DNA from: Angiostrongylus vasorum | Lineage: Eukaryota; Nematoda; Chromadorea; Rhabditida; Metastrongylidae | NCBI GenBank assembly: GCA_018806985.1 | Contig: JADANN010000037.1 | Span: forward strand, 1-64,000 | Direction of reading: 5' to 3' | Length of the DNA stretch: 64,000 bases | Shown here: piece after piece, positions 33,595 through 44,760 of the stretch | How positions within the stretch are numbered: position 1 is the first letter of the stretch | Layout of the letters: every line of letters starts with the position of its first letter | The notes under the pieces: model-generated | Databases searched by the model: none | The model's input: the letters and a program-made list of their open reading frames with translations, nothing else | Told to the model about the DNA's origin: nothing | Program-made: the position numbers and the translations under genes

Positions 33595-34585
33595 TCACAG
33601 CTTGGCTCGGCAAATCTCCAATGGCTACGAAATAGTAACCCAACGAGATAAGTTAAGAAGAGCGACGCCCCAAAACGAAAAAACGTGGTCAAAAACAAAA
33701 CCCCGTTTATGTTGCCCTTCATTAGCGATGGACTAAGTGTAGCTATAAAACTGTGCCTAAGAAGGGGCGGATCTAGTGCATTCGCGGTACTCTTTGTCAT
33801 CAGTGAGTGCGTGACCGCCTATATGACCGTCTGTGCAAAACACAAAGCTGCGTAATTTGCCCTTACGGCAAGGATGATGGCTGGATGTGTTCATGTGCGA
33901 TATACCTGATCTCTTGCAGTACTTTCGGAGATGAACATATATGCAAAACGAGCAGACCTTTATGTATCCGCATAAAAAGAACACCTAGATGGCAAACGAA
34001 AAGCAAGACTAAGTACCCCCCTAGGCACGCATACGATACAAAAACATAGCGGAGACGATTTTGATATTAAAGTCAATATCCTCGCACAGGATACCAAAAC
34101 ACCAACGCGCAAACTTCTTGAGGCTTTTGGATAAATGCCAAGAACCCTTAAATTAATAGCATGGAGTGCCCAGAGATGACACGTGATCTCGCCCCGTAGC
34201 TTCGCATCGATTCCTGACGAAGGGTGGCGCATCGACCAAATGCGTCTCTGATCAGCTGTTCTTCCTCAGTGGAAGGGACGTAATGAACGATGAGTTTTTT
34301 TCGAGAAGATGTTGTTCGTGTGATTGCCATTTAGATTTTCATCTTTCTGAATGTGTTATTGCAGCTTTTGACATAGTAAATTACCTATCAATATACTCTT
34401 CCAAGCTCTGAAGAAGGCGATACTGCCGAGACGTCAGCTTTAACAGAATAAAGAATAAACCAACACGTCGTGTTTGCTCAACAAAATTATCGAGAGCTTC
34501 CCACAACCTCCTTGATGCTGCTGTAATAACTGAGCCAGAGTCAAATCCCAAGACTGACTTTCTATTCACCCCGGCATTGATTAAT
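33595..34585 (+). mobile_element. Penelope-like endonuclease, tail and 3' terminal repeat
   Basis: Plus-strand CVICPYGKDDGWMCSCAIYL (about 33,858-33,915), CIRIKRTPRWQTK and ECPEMTRDLAP are followed by a complete tail and a plus-strand terminal repeat (34,370-34,580). With the inverted repeat at 33.39-33.59 kb, the copy has opposed terminal repeats at its two ends. The frame is broken. Confidence 0.85.
34403..34440 (+). ncRNA. hammerhead-like motif with altered core
   Basis: AAGCT, CTGAAGA, extra A, GGC/GCC, GAGACGTC, AGCTT. Stem I is perfect but GAAAC has become GAGAC, which should abolish cleavage. Confidence 0.45.
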
Positions 34586-34589
34586 ATTT

Positions 34590-35690
34590 GACTACTTTTC
34601 TTCAATGAGCAAACTCAAGGTTGCTATTATAGGCACTTACTAGAACACAATAACTGACGTTACGGCGGTTTGGCTTTCTTCAGACACTAGAAAGGTCGAA
34701 CTGACATGCAATCTACTCAGCTAAGCACTTTCATAACCTCGATGGACAAAACCTAACGCACAAATCTGAATTCCCGTAATAAACGGCTTCTCTTTTATCA
34801 CCCACCATTTCGTTCTTTGTGAGTCTTCCAGTTATTTGGTGAAGACCAACAGCAGAGAGTATTACATGGGCGATGAATACGCCTGGCTCAGGTCAGAGAA
34901 TCGGCCTGAGGCACGGCGCTAGGTCACGCGTGATCACAAGACACTCCTCCTTGCGGCTCAATCTTGGATTTCTGGAATTAACTCAAAACCCTTCAAGATT
35001 TCTGCGCGCTAATTTCCTGAATTCCTGTCCAGGGATAATGACTTTTACTTCCAAATCTTCTCCGTTATGATTATGTCTCCCGTGCTCTCCCTACTGGAAT
35101 TTTTGGTTTCGCTTTAGATTTACCGACTAGATGTTATTTTAAACGGAAGCAGAATGGTCTACCCAAATCGTCAACGTATTCGTTACCAAAAGCTTCACAA
35201 GAGATTAGGTACACCGTTCTCAAACTCATTGTATCACCGTCTGTACCAATTGGGCATGTCATGCAATTTTCCATTGTACATAGACGATCATATATACAGT
35301 TACTTGCTGCGATCTTAGAGTATCAGTCTGCATTTCTATCACTGTTACCTATTTCTTAAAATCGGCTCTTTCCTAAACAACGTTCTAATAGCTACACCTA
35401 TTTCGTTAGAGATAAAGAGCAGGACAAATGGAATCTCATTCTCGCTAAAATTATCTAGGGGTGTGATTTTTCCTCTGCCCCTAGTCCGACGAGCTATAGT
35501 TTTGCAGCCATTTGAAATCGTTATTTGCCGCGCCAGTTTCCAGGATTCTTCCTTCTACTCTCTTCCTGTGCACGCACTGATGGCTGTTCGAAATATATTT
35601 CTTACAAACCCCCTGTTGGTGTGCGAGTGGTGAGAGGAGAGGTAATTAACCACTATGTTTTTGCTTCGTTATTGAATGGAGCGACCCATC
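34590..35690 (-). mobile_element. Penelope-like element fragment, strongly decayed
   Basis: The minus-strand order of landmarks is RT C-terminal region (complement of GGCTGTTCGAAATATATTTC, about 35,582), linker, GIY-YIG region, C-terminal tail (ending near 34,880) and a degenerate terminal repeat with TGACGTTACGGCGG near 34,655 (plus orientation). Stops are frequent in every frame. Confidence 0.7.
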
Positions 35691-36059
35691 GTATCGACAT
35701 CAAAGAAAACAGGAACGGACTTTCCAGCAATTCATCCAGTTGGTGCTGAAGACAGGTCAGTAGATAGCAGAATAACAGCGCTATAATAGCATTAATATGA
35801 AAGATATCATGGACACCTATACTGTATTGGGACGGAACCTTTTCTAAGACTCGTAAAAATCTGTTGGTTATCGAGAGCAATAGTCAAGAGAAGGCGGTAA
35901 TGGAAGCAAATAACCATTGGCGGCTCTAACACATTGTTGCTCTTTCGCCTGGAAGTTTGGTAAACCCTTGGAACACTTGTAGTGAGCACAACCTCGTTTA
36001 TTGATCTCTGGGTGAGCATCTATTTGCATTACAATGGCTGCGAGAGTGCTTGAACGCCT

Positions 36060-36340
36060 TTAACTGGTCATTTCGTCAAAGGAAGAGACACCAGGATCCA
36101 AAAAAAATTGGGTGATTTGTGATCGCTTGCATAGCAGTACGGTGGAAATCCCACTGCTGGGACGTGCTTGACAGGTTGCACCAGATGGAGTCGTTGTAGG
36201 AAGCACGATTTTTAGAGTGTTTCCGTCGACATCATGCAATATGTACATCACCCGTTCGATTTTCTCGAACATTATTTATTGTAGGCAACAATTCCTGGTT
36301 TTATGCGAAGATATTTGAGATGAAGTTTTAAAGTCATTTG
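36060..36340. repeat. dispersed repeat family C, copy
   Basis: Carries the family blocks CTTGACAGGTTGCACCAGAT, TTGTAGGAAGCACGA, GTCGACATCATGCAATATGT and GGCAACA...TATGCGAAGAT in the same order as 10.9-11.2 kb. Followed at about 36,366 by about 35 bp of a SINE1 3' end (AAAGCTCTCAGCGTTGATCA). Confidence 0.5.
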
Positions 36341-36737
36341 TGAGGCGCTTTCTGGTACAATAAGGTTAAAGCTCTCAGCGTTGATCAATCCCTGAGGTCT
36401 GCACCACACATATATGTAGATACTATATCTATGTAAAAATTCCGTAGATCGTAAAAATGAATGTAAAATATGAGTAATGCTTGATATGAGTAATAATGCT
36501 TGATAGCTACGAAAGACAAAATGTGTTCAATCCCATTGATATGCGCATAGAACGTGGATATTCGAGCCACTCGGAAGAAGACCTTTAATTGGTTTATCAT
36601 CTAGGCATTGCCAGAATATTTCTCTCCTTGTTGCCGAATTTCAGTGTCCACCCAGTTAACCAAACTTCTGTACCTCTTTTCCGGAAAAAGATTCTATACT
36701 GGAAGTTTTCTTCAACAGCAACAATCTCTCACCGCAG

Positions 36738-37692
36738 GAATCGACGTGGATGGCTTTCCACATATCGACCACGACGAAAGGGAGCGATTCTACCGAAGTG
36801 AGTTGATATTCACTAGCTATTTCAATCAAACCATTGTTGAACAAAGAGAACAACAACAATGGGGAACATCTTTACCAACCTCACATCGGCTAAAAGAGGG
36901 CAGTTCGTAAGAACATGTATACAGATATATCAATTATTATGCCGACATCTATAGAAAGTCGATCTTCGGAGTTATTTGCAGTTATTTATTTCGTCGTGGG
37001 AAGGTTCGACATCAGACTTTTGAGCCTAATCCGTAGAAGATAAAAGGCAAAGCTTGCGGCATTGATTAATCCTCGACAGATATTCCATGCGTGCAATCTC
37101 ACTAGGGCGTCGTTTGAAATGAATAATTGCCTATCTGACTTTTACAATAATTTACGGTGGCCTACCAGTGCACGATGTCAGCAATTTCTTTTTTTCTTGA
37201 TAAGTGCAGTATAGATTTAAAGACGCGGAGGGAAAGAAATGCTTGGTAAGCTTGTATTGTGGAATCGAGCGAACGACTTGTGCATTGCAGAGGAGCTACA
37301 ACCACTCAACTATAATCACAATAATCTCCTCTGCATGCCAAATATTTCGCAAAAGTTTTTTGGGTGAGTTCGATTCGTGAGCAAGAGATTGTCGCGTCCG
37401 TGACGTTCCGCTCGGACATCCAGGTGTCCAGCTTGTTCTTTGCAAAAAAATTAAGTGTTTTTTTAATTATTTAGTTAAAGAATAAATAAAAAGTGGTCTA
37501 CTGTTGTCAGATATCGATTCTTTCGTGTATTTTTCTGGCAATGACATGTTTTTTCGGTATGAACTTGCAGATTGTAGAAATGCTTCGCTGGAAACCTTCT
37601 GTATCCCTCGCCGTGAAGCAAAGAGCGACCTGCTAAATTCTGGGGAATGGATGTCACTTGACGTTTTCCAAGTCGTCATAAATCGTTATTGA
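36738..37692 (+). CDS. unidentified host gene, last two exons
   Basis: Exon 36,738-36,797 (acceptor ACCGCAG, donor CGAA|GTGAGT) reads IDVDGFPHIDHDERERFYR. It ends with one base of a codon, which the terminal exon 37,511-37,692 (acceptor TTGTCAG) completes. The terminal exon then reads SFVYFSGNDMFFRYELADC, ETFCIPRREAKSD and EWMSLDVFQVVINRY before a stop. Phase compatibility and good splice borders support a real gene. The family is not recognised and no signal or membrane segment is visible in this portion. Upstream exons were not found. The intron holds a minus-strand SINE. It converges with the minus-strand gene ending at 37,742. Confidence 0.5.
37040..37320 (-). mobile_element. tRNA-derived SINE (family SINE1), decayed copy
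   Basis: Minus-strand family landmarks are degraded: 3' end TTGATTAATCCTC-like near 37,065 in reverse and GGTAGGCCACCGTAAATTAT-like around 37,150. The tRNA-like head near 37,310 is poor. It sits in the intron of the plus-strand gene. Confidence 0.55.
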
Positions 37693-37741
37693 AAGTATTC
37701 ATTGCCCTCTAAGCTGTAATAAGTTGTTAGCCTTCAAAATT

Positions 37742-37886
37742 TTAATGAGTATTGTTAAAATAATACTTTAGTCTATAGTTTGCTTTCTCCCTTTCGATCT
37801 CAACACCTCTAGCGAACTCCAGTAGTCGATCGTCTATTTCCTTACGGGTAGCGATCAAGTTTGCGTCATATCTCCATGATGTGTTC
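37742..37886 (-). CDS. unidentified host gene, terminal exon
   Basis: Minus strand: acceptor GAATATTTCAG, then a 48-codon open frame in a single phase to a TAA stop. It reads NTSWRYDANLIATRKEIDD, RLLEFARGVEIEREKANYRL and KYYFNNTH. The charged, helix-like composition and clean acceptor support a real exon. The family is not recognised and upstream exons were not found. It ends 50 bp from the convergent plus-strand gene. Confidence 0.45.
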
Positions 37887-38359
37887 CTGAAATATTCACA
37901 TACGAAGGACGTGGTACGAACCATAAAACAAATGTAGTCTTTTCTTTTGACATATTAAAATTATTAAAACTAATCTAGGGAATAGAAGGATAGTAGGCTC
38001 GGCTTTCGTCAATCATTAGGAGGTGCATCAAACATTCGAATTCATTACACCTCGTAGTTGTTATTGGCCGCTTCTGTGCTCCGAAAGTTTCCTCGTGTAT
38101 GTTCATTTTGATGTTTTTATCCTCACAATTTGACACCAATCAGGCTCGGTTAGCACGAGATTGGATACGAAACCACCCAGCGTCTGTGTTTAAGTATTGT
38201 AGTTCTTTTTTGTTAAGCCAATTGCTAACAGGTGTTGAGTTGACGCCCACATCGGCTACTCTCTTGACGGATTTTCACCACGAAAGCAATCTTTTCAGCA
38301 GTATCTTCTTGACTTTCAGGAACAATTGGTAGCGTAGTGATTAGAGGTGCCTTCCAATG

Positions 38360-38580
38360 AACGTGTGTTCAGGCTCGTTCCAGCGCCCCAGGCTCACCAA
38401 ACGTTCGATGCTATTGGGATGGGCAAATTGGCGCCAAGCTTATCTGAGAGGAAAGAGCACTGACTTCACACATTGGTGATCAATCATTCATCACCTTTAG
38501 CGATGTTTAATGAAGTCGAATCAATGGCGCATCCTTCAGGAATTGATCAACACCGAGCGCTCATTACCTTATCTTCTTGA
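38360..38580 (+). mobile_element. tRNA-derived SINE (family SINE1), 3' part
   Basis: Carries the family 3' blocks ATGTTTAATGAAGTCGAATC, GGCGCATCCTTCAGGAATTG and ATCAACACCGAGCGCT, with a decayed 5' part. Confidence 0.6.
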
Positions 38581-38773
38581 CTCTAGCAATGCAATAAATT
38601 GTATAATAGTTAGCCTACGTAACTCCGAATGATAGAGGTTCATGAGCACAAATAACTTTCGAGAACAAACCTCGTATTTAAGTTGCTAGGTAAAAGTTCT
38701 TTATGCACTAAAACGTAAGGTAACTATAATCCTTTGACGCAAAAAAACATGGTATTTGTAATTTACTTTATAG

Positions 38774-38908
38774 GTTACATTCGGAAGCATTATGACTATT
38801 TTGACTGTATTTGGTATTGCTTACCCAGGTGTACAAAGGGAGAGCTCAAGAGGTCCAACGATGGGATTGTACCACATCGCACTCGATTTTGATGACAGTC
38901 TGAAGAAG
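38774..38908 (+). CDS. possible host exon, unidentified
   Basis: After TTTATAG an uninterrupted phase-0 frame of 45 codons ends at AAG|GTTCAG. It reads VTFGSIMTILTVFGIAYPG, then RESSRGPTMGLYHIALDF, with a hydrophobic first third. The donor is weak. A second protein-like stretch, NHKVTLSIPFTVRHPVV, follows an acceptor at 39,111, but its phase does not fit without a one-base shift. Possible gene fragment; product unknown. Confidence 0.3.
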
Positions 38909-39290
38909 GTTCAGATTTTTTACGCTATGAGCTCTAAAAATTTCTTTTACCTACTTTTTCAAACTGCTACCGAGTTCTCTTTGTTTCGTAGTCTCTTTTA
39001 GGTTAAAAAATTTTATTGCCGTTTCGTATCAAAGCAAAACATACAGAAATTCAAAAAAAAACGTACGGAAGTGGAGTTTTGGAATAAGTTCTTAACTGCT
39101 CATTTTTCCAGTTGTGAATCATAAAGTCACGCTCTCTATTCCATTTACTGTTCGTCATCCAGTTGTCTCGAGCCCATCCTGTACCCTAAAAAACAAAATA
39201 TATTCTCTTTTAAATCTGAAAAGTTTTCTACAGCGGCCTTTTATTGATCAGTTTCTTACGAAAAAAAATTCTCCTTCTCTAGAAAAGATT

Positions 39291-39570
39291 AGGGCGCATA
39301 TGGCGCAGTGGTCGGAGGCGCCCTGCAACACACCCGTGGAATCGATTTCGGCGTCCATGGCCCACAAAGCCTTCCATCCCTCTGAGGTCGGCAAATTGCT
39401 ACCAGACTTGTCTGGGAGGATAGTAGCATTGGCTTGTCAAATGGGTAGGCTGCCGCGAGTCATTGCAAAGGCCAGATATGCATTTAATCACCTCCAAACG
39501 ATGCCTAATAAAGTAGAATGCATGGCGCATCCCTCAGGGGATTGATCAATGCCGACAGCTTATTTTATTT
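39291..39570 (+). mobile_element. tRNA-derived SINE (family SINE1), well-preserved copy
   Basis: Starts GGGCGCATATGGCGCAGTGG (A-box-like), with B-box-like GAATCGATTTC about 40 bases later. Body landmarks are CCAGACTTGTCTGGGAGGAT, GCGAGTCATTGCAAAGGCC and the 3' end ATTGATCAATGCCGACAGCT. Complete head-to-tail length is about 280 bp. Confidence 0.82.
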
Positions 39571-40059
39571 ATCCTAGAGAAGATTATATCAGTTCCACAA
39601 TAAAGTAAACAGACTGGAATAGATTTAATTCTACCATTCAAAGAGGTTAGCAAAGATCCCATAAAAAAACGTTATAAAAAATCCGTTAAATTTGGGAATT
39701 TTTTCCACAAATTTTTTACTAGTTAGCGAAAATCAATGGGATACGCTTCCTCACAAGGTAATTTTTTGACCATGTGCCTTCGGAACGCAGAATATTCTGC
39801 TAAGGAGAATTATAATCTATATTGAGTTTACTCACAAATGGCTCTTACTCGGCTCATTGTTCCATTTTGGCTGAGTCTGTTCCTGATTGTCTGATTGCAA
39901 TAAACAACAAGGGTTTCCGCGCGTAAAAGCTTTTCCTAAGCTGAGAAGGAGTCCGACGGTTCTAAGAGGGAGCTCGGCTATGAGTAAACCAATACCAAGA
40001 TTCACCACCGTTCTCGTACCGACCAAGTCACATGGTTGCAAGTCTCCCTCTGATCCGAA

Positions 40060-41665
40060 GCCCGAATTTATCACGACGACCAAGACCATCCATGGAAACT
40101 CGCAATTCCAGAAGCCTCACCCTCAACATTGGACGTGGGAGTCTCCCAGTAGAGAGCACCATAACGAAATAGGCCACATCATGGTAAATAGAAGGTTCTG
40201 CCCTACCAATGTCGCTGTCGTCTTAAAATTCTACACGGGATCAAACCATCGCCCTTTCGTGCAAGATTTCATCTCCCAGCGGATAATAGAAAAAAGCGGC
40301 CAAATTCAAAAGAAACCAAGTGCCAAAAACCACCATAAACTGGGATGTATTTAATTCATTAGTCAGTTGTGAGGGAAGACGTCGTTCTCGATGACATCGA
40401 CGAACGATACGATTGACTCACTTATCATCTTTACATTAGCGCTTAGAAAGCTGAGAGATCGAAAGTGAGCAAGAGACGTCTGTCTCTAGAATCACTCGAT
40501 CTGATATGCCAGCGTGCAATCGCACGTGCTGAATGTAACCGCTAACTCACGTCCGAACCTGCGAAAGAATGCGAACAGGCGGTAAAAGAAGATCTTGAAG
40601 AGAGAAGGGAGAAGTTATGGTCGAAGCTGCAGAAGCTGCTAAAAAGCATTCGCAAAGCTCACCGAAGTTTCGCCAGTTGCTAAACCAGGACCATTGCATT
40701 CCGATTCCCAGACAGCACAGTTACTGAGTCCAGAAAGGCAATAGAGAAAACTATTCACAATGAGTACTCATTATTTACATCATGCGAACATTGGAATGGG
40801 GCAATATGGGAGTGTAAAATCAATTCTCGTCAACTACACTATTTCTGCTCTGCTGATGACGTCGTTCCTATCGCACAATAGCAGAACGAAGGCGTGCCGA
40901 CTTTGATAAAGCCTGTGGTAAAATTGGTCTTCGAACAATCCGACAAGAACGATGTATATGAGAAACGGATTGATTAAGTTCTCCATTCATGCTCAAAGGG
41001 ATAAATATCTCCGAATGCTCTAGTTACGTCTATCTAAGTCGGGTAATTAACATGATGAACGACTTAGCTCCAGAGTTGAGCGGAGGGAAACGAGCGGCTT
41101 GGCGAGCTTTCAAGAGCACCGACGATGTGGTGAAGAGAACAAAAAACACCCAACTCCACGTCCACCTTCTCGAATAAACAACACTTCCTGCGTAAACCGT
41201 ATGTATCCATCAACAAAGTGGTCGCTGTATAGGCAGGATGAAAGATCAATTAGCGTTATTGAACGCGCCGTCGAAGGGGCGATGCTAGGAGTATCCCGTG
41301 TCACACAAGTGAGGGAAGAGATCCGAAGCTCAGACCTGCGTCAACGATCAAAAATTCAAGGATGTCGTTCTACAGGCCAAACTGCGGAAGATACGGTGGG
41401 CCGCACAAGTAATGCGGCAACCGATGGACAAGAGCCGTTACTGACTGAATTCATCGGGATGTCAAACGTACTGCAAGAAGACGACGGACCTAGTGGTCAG
41501 CGTTCTTCATGAAAAAGCCTAGAAGAAAGACATGACGCTCGACGAGTCCCCTAGAGCGAGCAGAACCCACTGGGCTACTCTTGCACGACTGGGAAAAATG
41601 GAAGATTTACTGGCGGCCGCTCTAGACACTCGACGACCAACAGAAGGATAGGTGACAAAGATGAA
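40060..41665 (+). mobile_element. RTE-clade LINE R3, internally deleted
   Basis: Begins in the endonuclease (TTKTIHGNSQFQKPHPQHWT, about 40,077-40,135; NEIGHIMVNRRF), continues through the linker to about 40,765 (KAIEKTIHN-like), then jumps to the RT just before EHWNGAIWE at about 40,790. It continues past NMMNDLAPELSGGKRAAW (about 41,050-41,105) and ISVIERAVEGAMLGVSRVT to the 3' end near 41,665. About 730 bp of RT, including the first catalytic region, is missing at a junction shared with R5. Many frameshifts. Confidence 0.9.
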
Positions 41666-41669
41666 GTGA

Positions 41670-42880
41670 TACTTCGTACCTTACCTTGGACGTTCAATAA
41701 ATATGCAGAACAATGGAAAGCAGAAATTAGACTTTGGAAGGAAGAAGTGCGGGTTGTGTTTGATCCGCTCAAGAAGCTACGGGCGAACTAAAAAACCCGA
41801 AATTCCATGCTCACGTTTTCGATTCAATAATCTTTCCAGCGGGTTTGTTATGCAGTGCAGAAGTGCTCCGATCCTTCAACCACTTCAAGTGCTCTGCGCA
41901 CCATTCAAATAATGTTTGAACGATGTTTATCCGGCACTCATAACGTCCAGCCAGAATGTGCAGCTCATATCTTTGAAACCTATCCGATCTTTGGGACCAG
42001 GGAGAATAAACATTGATAGAGAAGTACAGAAGGGGCGGTCAAATAATGAGAAGCGCAGATGACGACAGGACGAAAAAAACAGTGAAATGGACTTTCAGTG
42101 AATGCAAGCGCACTCTTGTACAACTATCCAAATGAATGACGAACATATCGGTGGTTAGCCTCAACGATCTGCACTCACATATTAAAACGATTTATGAATT
42201 TCTGACTGTAAGGTCATTGTTGAACAGCTAAACTAAGTAGATTATGGGAGTTAGAGTGCTGCGGTCACTGTGGTGACGACAACAGAATTTGAGCCTATTG
42301 GGAGACCTCCTTTTAGGCGACGGCGAAAGGTGTGACCGACAAGCTAGGTCGTACAAGATTAGGTCACTTTTCAAAGTGGGAGATGAGAGAAGGATCCTCT
42401 TGTATGATTCTTGGTACACCCGCCTTCCCTCTTCTGAGGACTCACTGCTGAGCGATGCCGGCTTGACTGCATTTATAGAAGAATACTAATGACGTTCGGA
42501 AACATTTTAGTCTACTGGAAGCTGAATATGGGACACTTGATAGACTAACAGATTAAGACCAGTTTGATAGTGTTTGGAGAAAAATATCACATGAAGGGTA
42601 TTACTATGTTGTCGTTCGCTCTATTGGCCGACACAAATGACTAGATGGCTGACTAGTTTCCAATTTTTGGGAAGACTAACAAAGTAGTATGTACATTTCT
42701 GTTTCTTGATGGTTAGCACACGTTATTTTTGCCACATTTGGAGTACATTCGGGTCTTCTTCCACTTGACTACTCTTCAGTGCTTGGTGAACGCATGGTGG
42801 ATATATAAAGCGCACACGAGAAAACATGTTGAAAGAAATGTCTACATGCGTTAACTTGGAAGTAGAAGTGCTTCCATACT
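41670..42880. other. no gene recognised
   Basis: No domain, splice-supported exon or known repeat was identified. Confidence 0.4.
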
Positions 42881-42884
42881 GTCG

Positions 42885-43155
42885 ACTTGTCATTTCGTTA
42901 AAGAAGTCGACCCGAGGTTCTAGAAATGGAGATATATGAAAAGTTACACTGCAGCTTCAGAATAGAACGATACGGAAGTAGGCAGTTGAATGCGCTAGAC
43001 AGGTCAGCACTGAACGCAGCCGTTGTGGAAAACGGAGTTTTTATAGAATGCTTCAATACTAGTCGTTCAAAGCGTACATCACAGGAGCGGTACTCTGGTG
43101 ACGATTAATTTATTGCAGGTAGGAAATGATAGTTTTGTGCGAAGATCAGCTGTTG
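42885..43155. repeat. dispersed repeat family C, diverged copy
   Basis: Shares TTGTCATTTCGTTAAAGAAG-like, CTAGACAGGTCAGCACTGAA, the GAATGCTTCAATACTAGTCG region and GCAGGTAGG...TGCGAAGATCAG with the 36.06 kb copy. More diverged than the others. Confidence 0.42.
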
Positions 43156-43238
43156 TAAACGAGAGTGGTAAGTTTTTGTGTGAAAATAATTGCTTCTAAA
43201 GGAGAAATTCAAAGCTTTATGTGGAAGGTGGTTAGAGT

Positions 43239-43313
43239 TGTAACGGCTCACAGCACAAGAGTATGAAGAGCGTTCGAGGGAGCGAATAATAGTGGAGATC
43301 CGTTAGTAAAGTA
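43239..43313. repeat. direct repeat of about 75 bp, first copy
   Basis: Starts GTAACGGCTCACAGCACAAG and is repeated with a few changes at 43,461-43,536, about 222 bp downstream. No coding or tRNA-like features. Confidence 0.8.
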
Positions 43314-43460
43314 TCTCAAACTTGGGTAATTAAACCATTATTTGCATATACATGCTGTTTACACAACAATGCAATGAGGTTGTGCACAATAAACTACAAA
43401 CAAGGTGGTTCAGTGGGTTTTTTTCTAATAAAATGCCTTAACAATACTGCATGCACCAAT

Positions 43461-43536
43461 GTAACGGCTCACAGCACAAGAGTATGAAGGGCGTTCGAGG
43501 AAAGCGAATAATAGTGGAGAGCCGTTTGTAAAGTAC
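43461..43536. repeat. direct repeat of about 75 bp, second copy
   Basis: Starts GTAACGGCTCACAGCACAAG and includes GCGTTCGAGG and GCGAATAATAGTGGAGA as in the first copy. Confidence 0.8.
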
Positions 43537-43714
43537 CTGTGAACGATGAAAGCATCGAACTCATGTTAACACATACACGAAAATCAACGGACATTAACGT
43601 AATAACAATGCAAGAGCTAACGATCACAATTCCTATCACTACGACCTGAGCAAATGAATCTGTGAAAGAAAGATCAATCGGGAGAGCGCTCATCAAGGCA
43701 TCTCGTCATCGAGG

Positions 43715-43875
43715 CAGAACTAGCTGACAGACAGGCGAAACGAAAGATCCGCATGGTGTGGTGGTGAACGCGTTAGATCCTGGAAAGGGTAATAGCGCGT
43801 TCGTTCCCCACCGCAGATACCTGCGGTACGGTGTTTTGCAAATATCTCAGAATCGTTGTGGTTATAGTTCAAAGA
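43715..43875 (+). repeat. single tRNA-like unit of the SINE2 family
   Basis: Forward unit: CTAGCTGACAGACAGGCGAA, GTGGTGGTGAACGCGTTAG, B-box-like GCGTTCGTTCCCC, then the outer sequence TTTTGCAAATATCTCAGAAT. No opposing arm is obvious on the left. Confidence 0.6.
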
Positions 43876-44014
43876 GTTTGTTGTCAAAGTTGCTAGCTCG
43901 ATTGGCTGTTCGCTTTGTGTGAATATTTCACGCGGCACATTTCTTCTAGTGTCACAGAACAGGATTTTAAGCTGGTATTATTATCGTTTATATAAAATAA
44001 CAGCAGTACGACAT

Positions 44015-44090
44015 TAACGGTAATGTTGTAAGTATAACATCAACATTAACATTACAACATTACAATATTAACATTAAGCTTTTTACAGAA
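44015..44090. repeat. simple repeat rich in CATTAA/ACATTA units
   Basis: Irregular short repeats of ACATTA, AACATT and TTACAA words. Confidence 0.7.
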
Positions 44091-44199
44091 AATACATGTG
44101 ATAGCGATGCAGCAGCTTATACAAAATGCAGATTGGCACGTCAAATGCTAAGGAATGCTTGGTGCTGGCAATACAGAAGCAAAAGAATAGTTGTTAACT

Positions 44200-44760
44200 T
44201 CTAACGAAGCTGAGATATTTGCAAAACTCTGGACCGCAGGTGCCTATGGTGGGGAACGAACGCGCTACTGTCCTTTCCGGGGAGTAACGCGTTCACCACC
44301 ACACCGTGCGGGTCCTTCGTTTCGCCTGTCTCTCAGCTAGTTCTATCGATCTCTTTGCCATCAGCAATCACCCGTCAACGAGATTGATCTGGGGAGCCCA
44401 AATCGGCATTGAACCCAATTAAGCTGAGGCTATAGTTATAATCACAATTTTAACCTTTTTACTTACTGCCTACTCTTTTTGATGGCAGGGTATATTGCGA
44501 AATATAACTTCAACGAAGCTGACATATTTGCAAAACTCTGACCGCAGGTGCCTACCTGGGAGACAGGCGAAACGAAGGACCCGCATGGTGTCGTGGTGAA
44601 CGCGTTACTCTCCGGAAAGGACAATAGCGCGTTCGTTCCCCACCATAGGCACCTGCGGTCCAGAGTTTTGCAAATATCTCAGCTTCGTTGAAGTTATATT
44701 TCGCAATATACCCTACCATCAAAAAGAGTAGGCAGTAAGTAAAAAGGTTAAAATAGTTGT
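44200..44760. repeat. compound inverted tRNA-like repeats with about 100-bp terminal inverted repeats
   Basis: 44,205-44,440 is a reversed SINE2 unit. 44,450-44,755 is a second element whose ends are near-perfect inverted copies of each other: left TTACTGCCTACTCTTTTTGA...ACCGCAGGTGCCTAC, right the complement ending AAAGAGTAGGCAGTAAGTAA. The core is a forward tRNA-like unit with B-box-like GCGTTCGTTCCCC. As single-stranded nucleic acid this would fold back strongly. Confidence 0.75.

Larger units (their letters stand above)
25650..34310. repeat. large direct duplication, copy 2 (partner about 3,330-12,165)
   Basis: Same content and order as copy 1. It lacks about 180 bp present in copy 1 (7.77-7.95 kb). 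Single-base homopolymer differences are spread along its length. After about 34,310 it continues into a PLE tail and terminal repeat, whereas copy 1 jumps to another PLE fragment. Confidence 0.93.

Noticed and set aside
39291..39365. tRNA-like sequence that could be a functional tRNA gene
   Set aside because: The head is followed by a conserved SINE body shared with six other loci, the cloverleaf is incomplete, and no discrete terminator follows the head.
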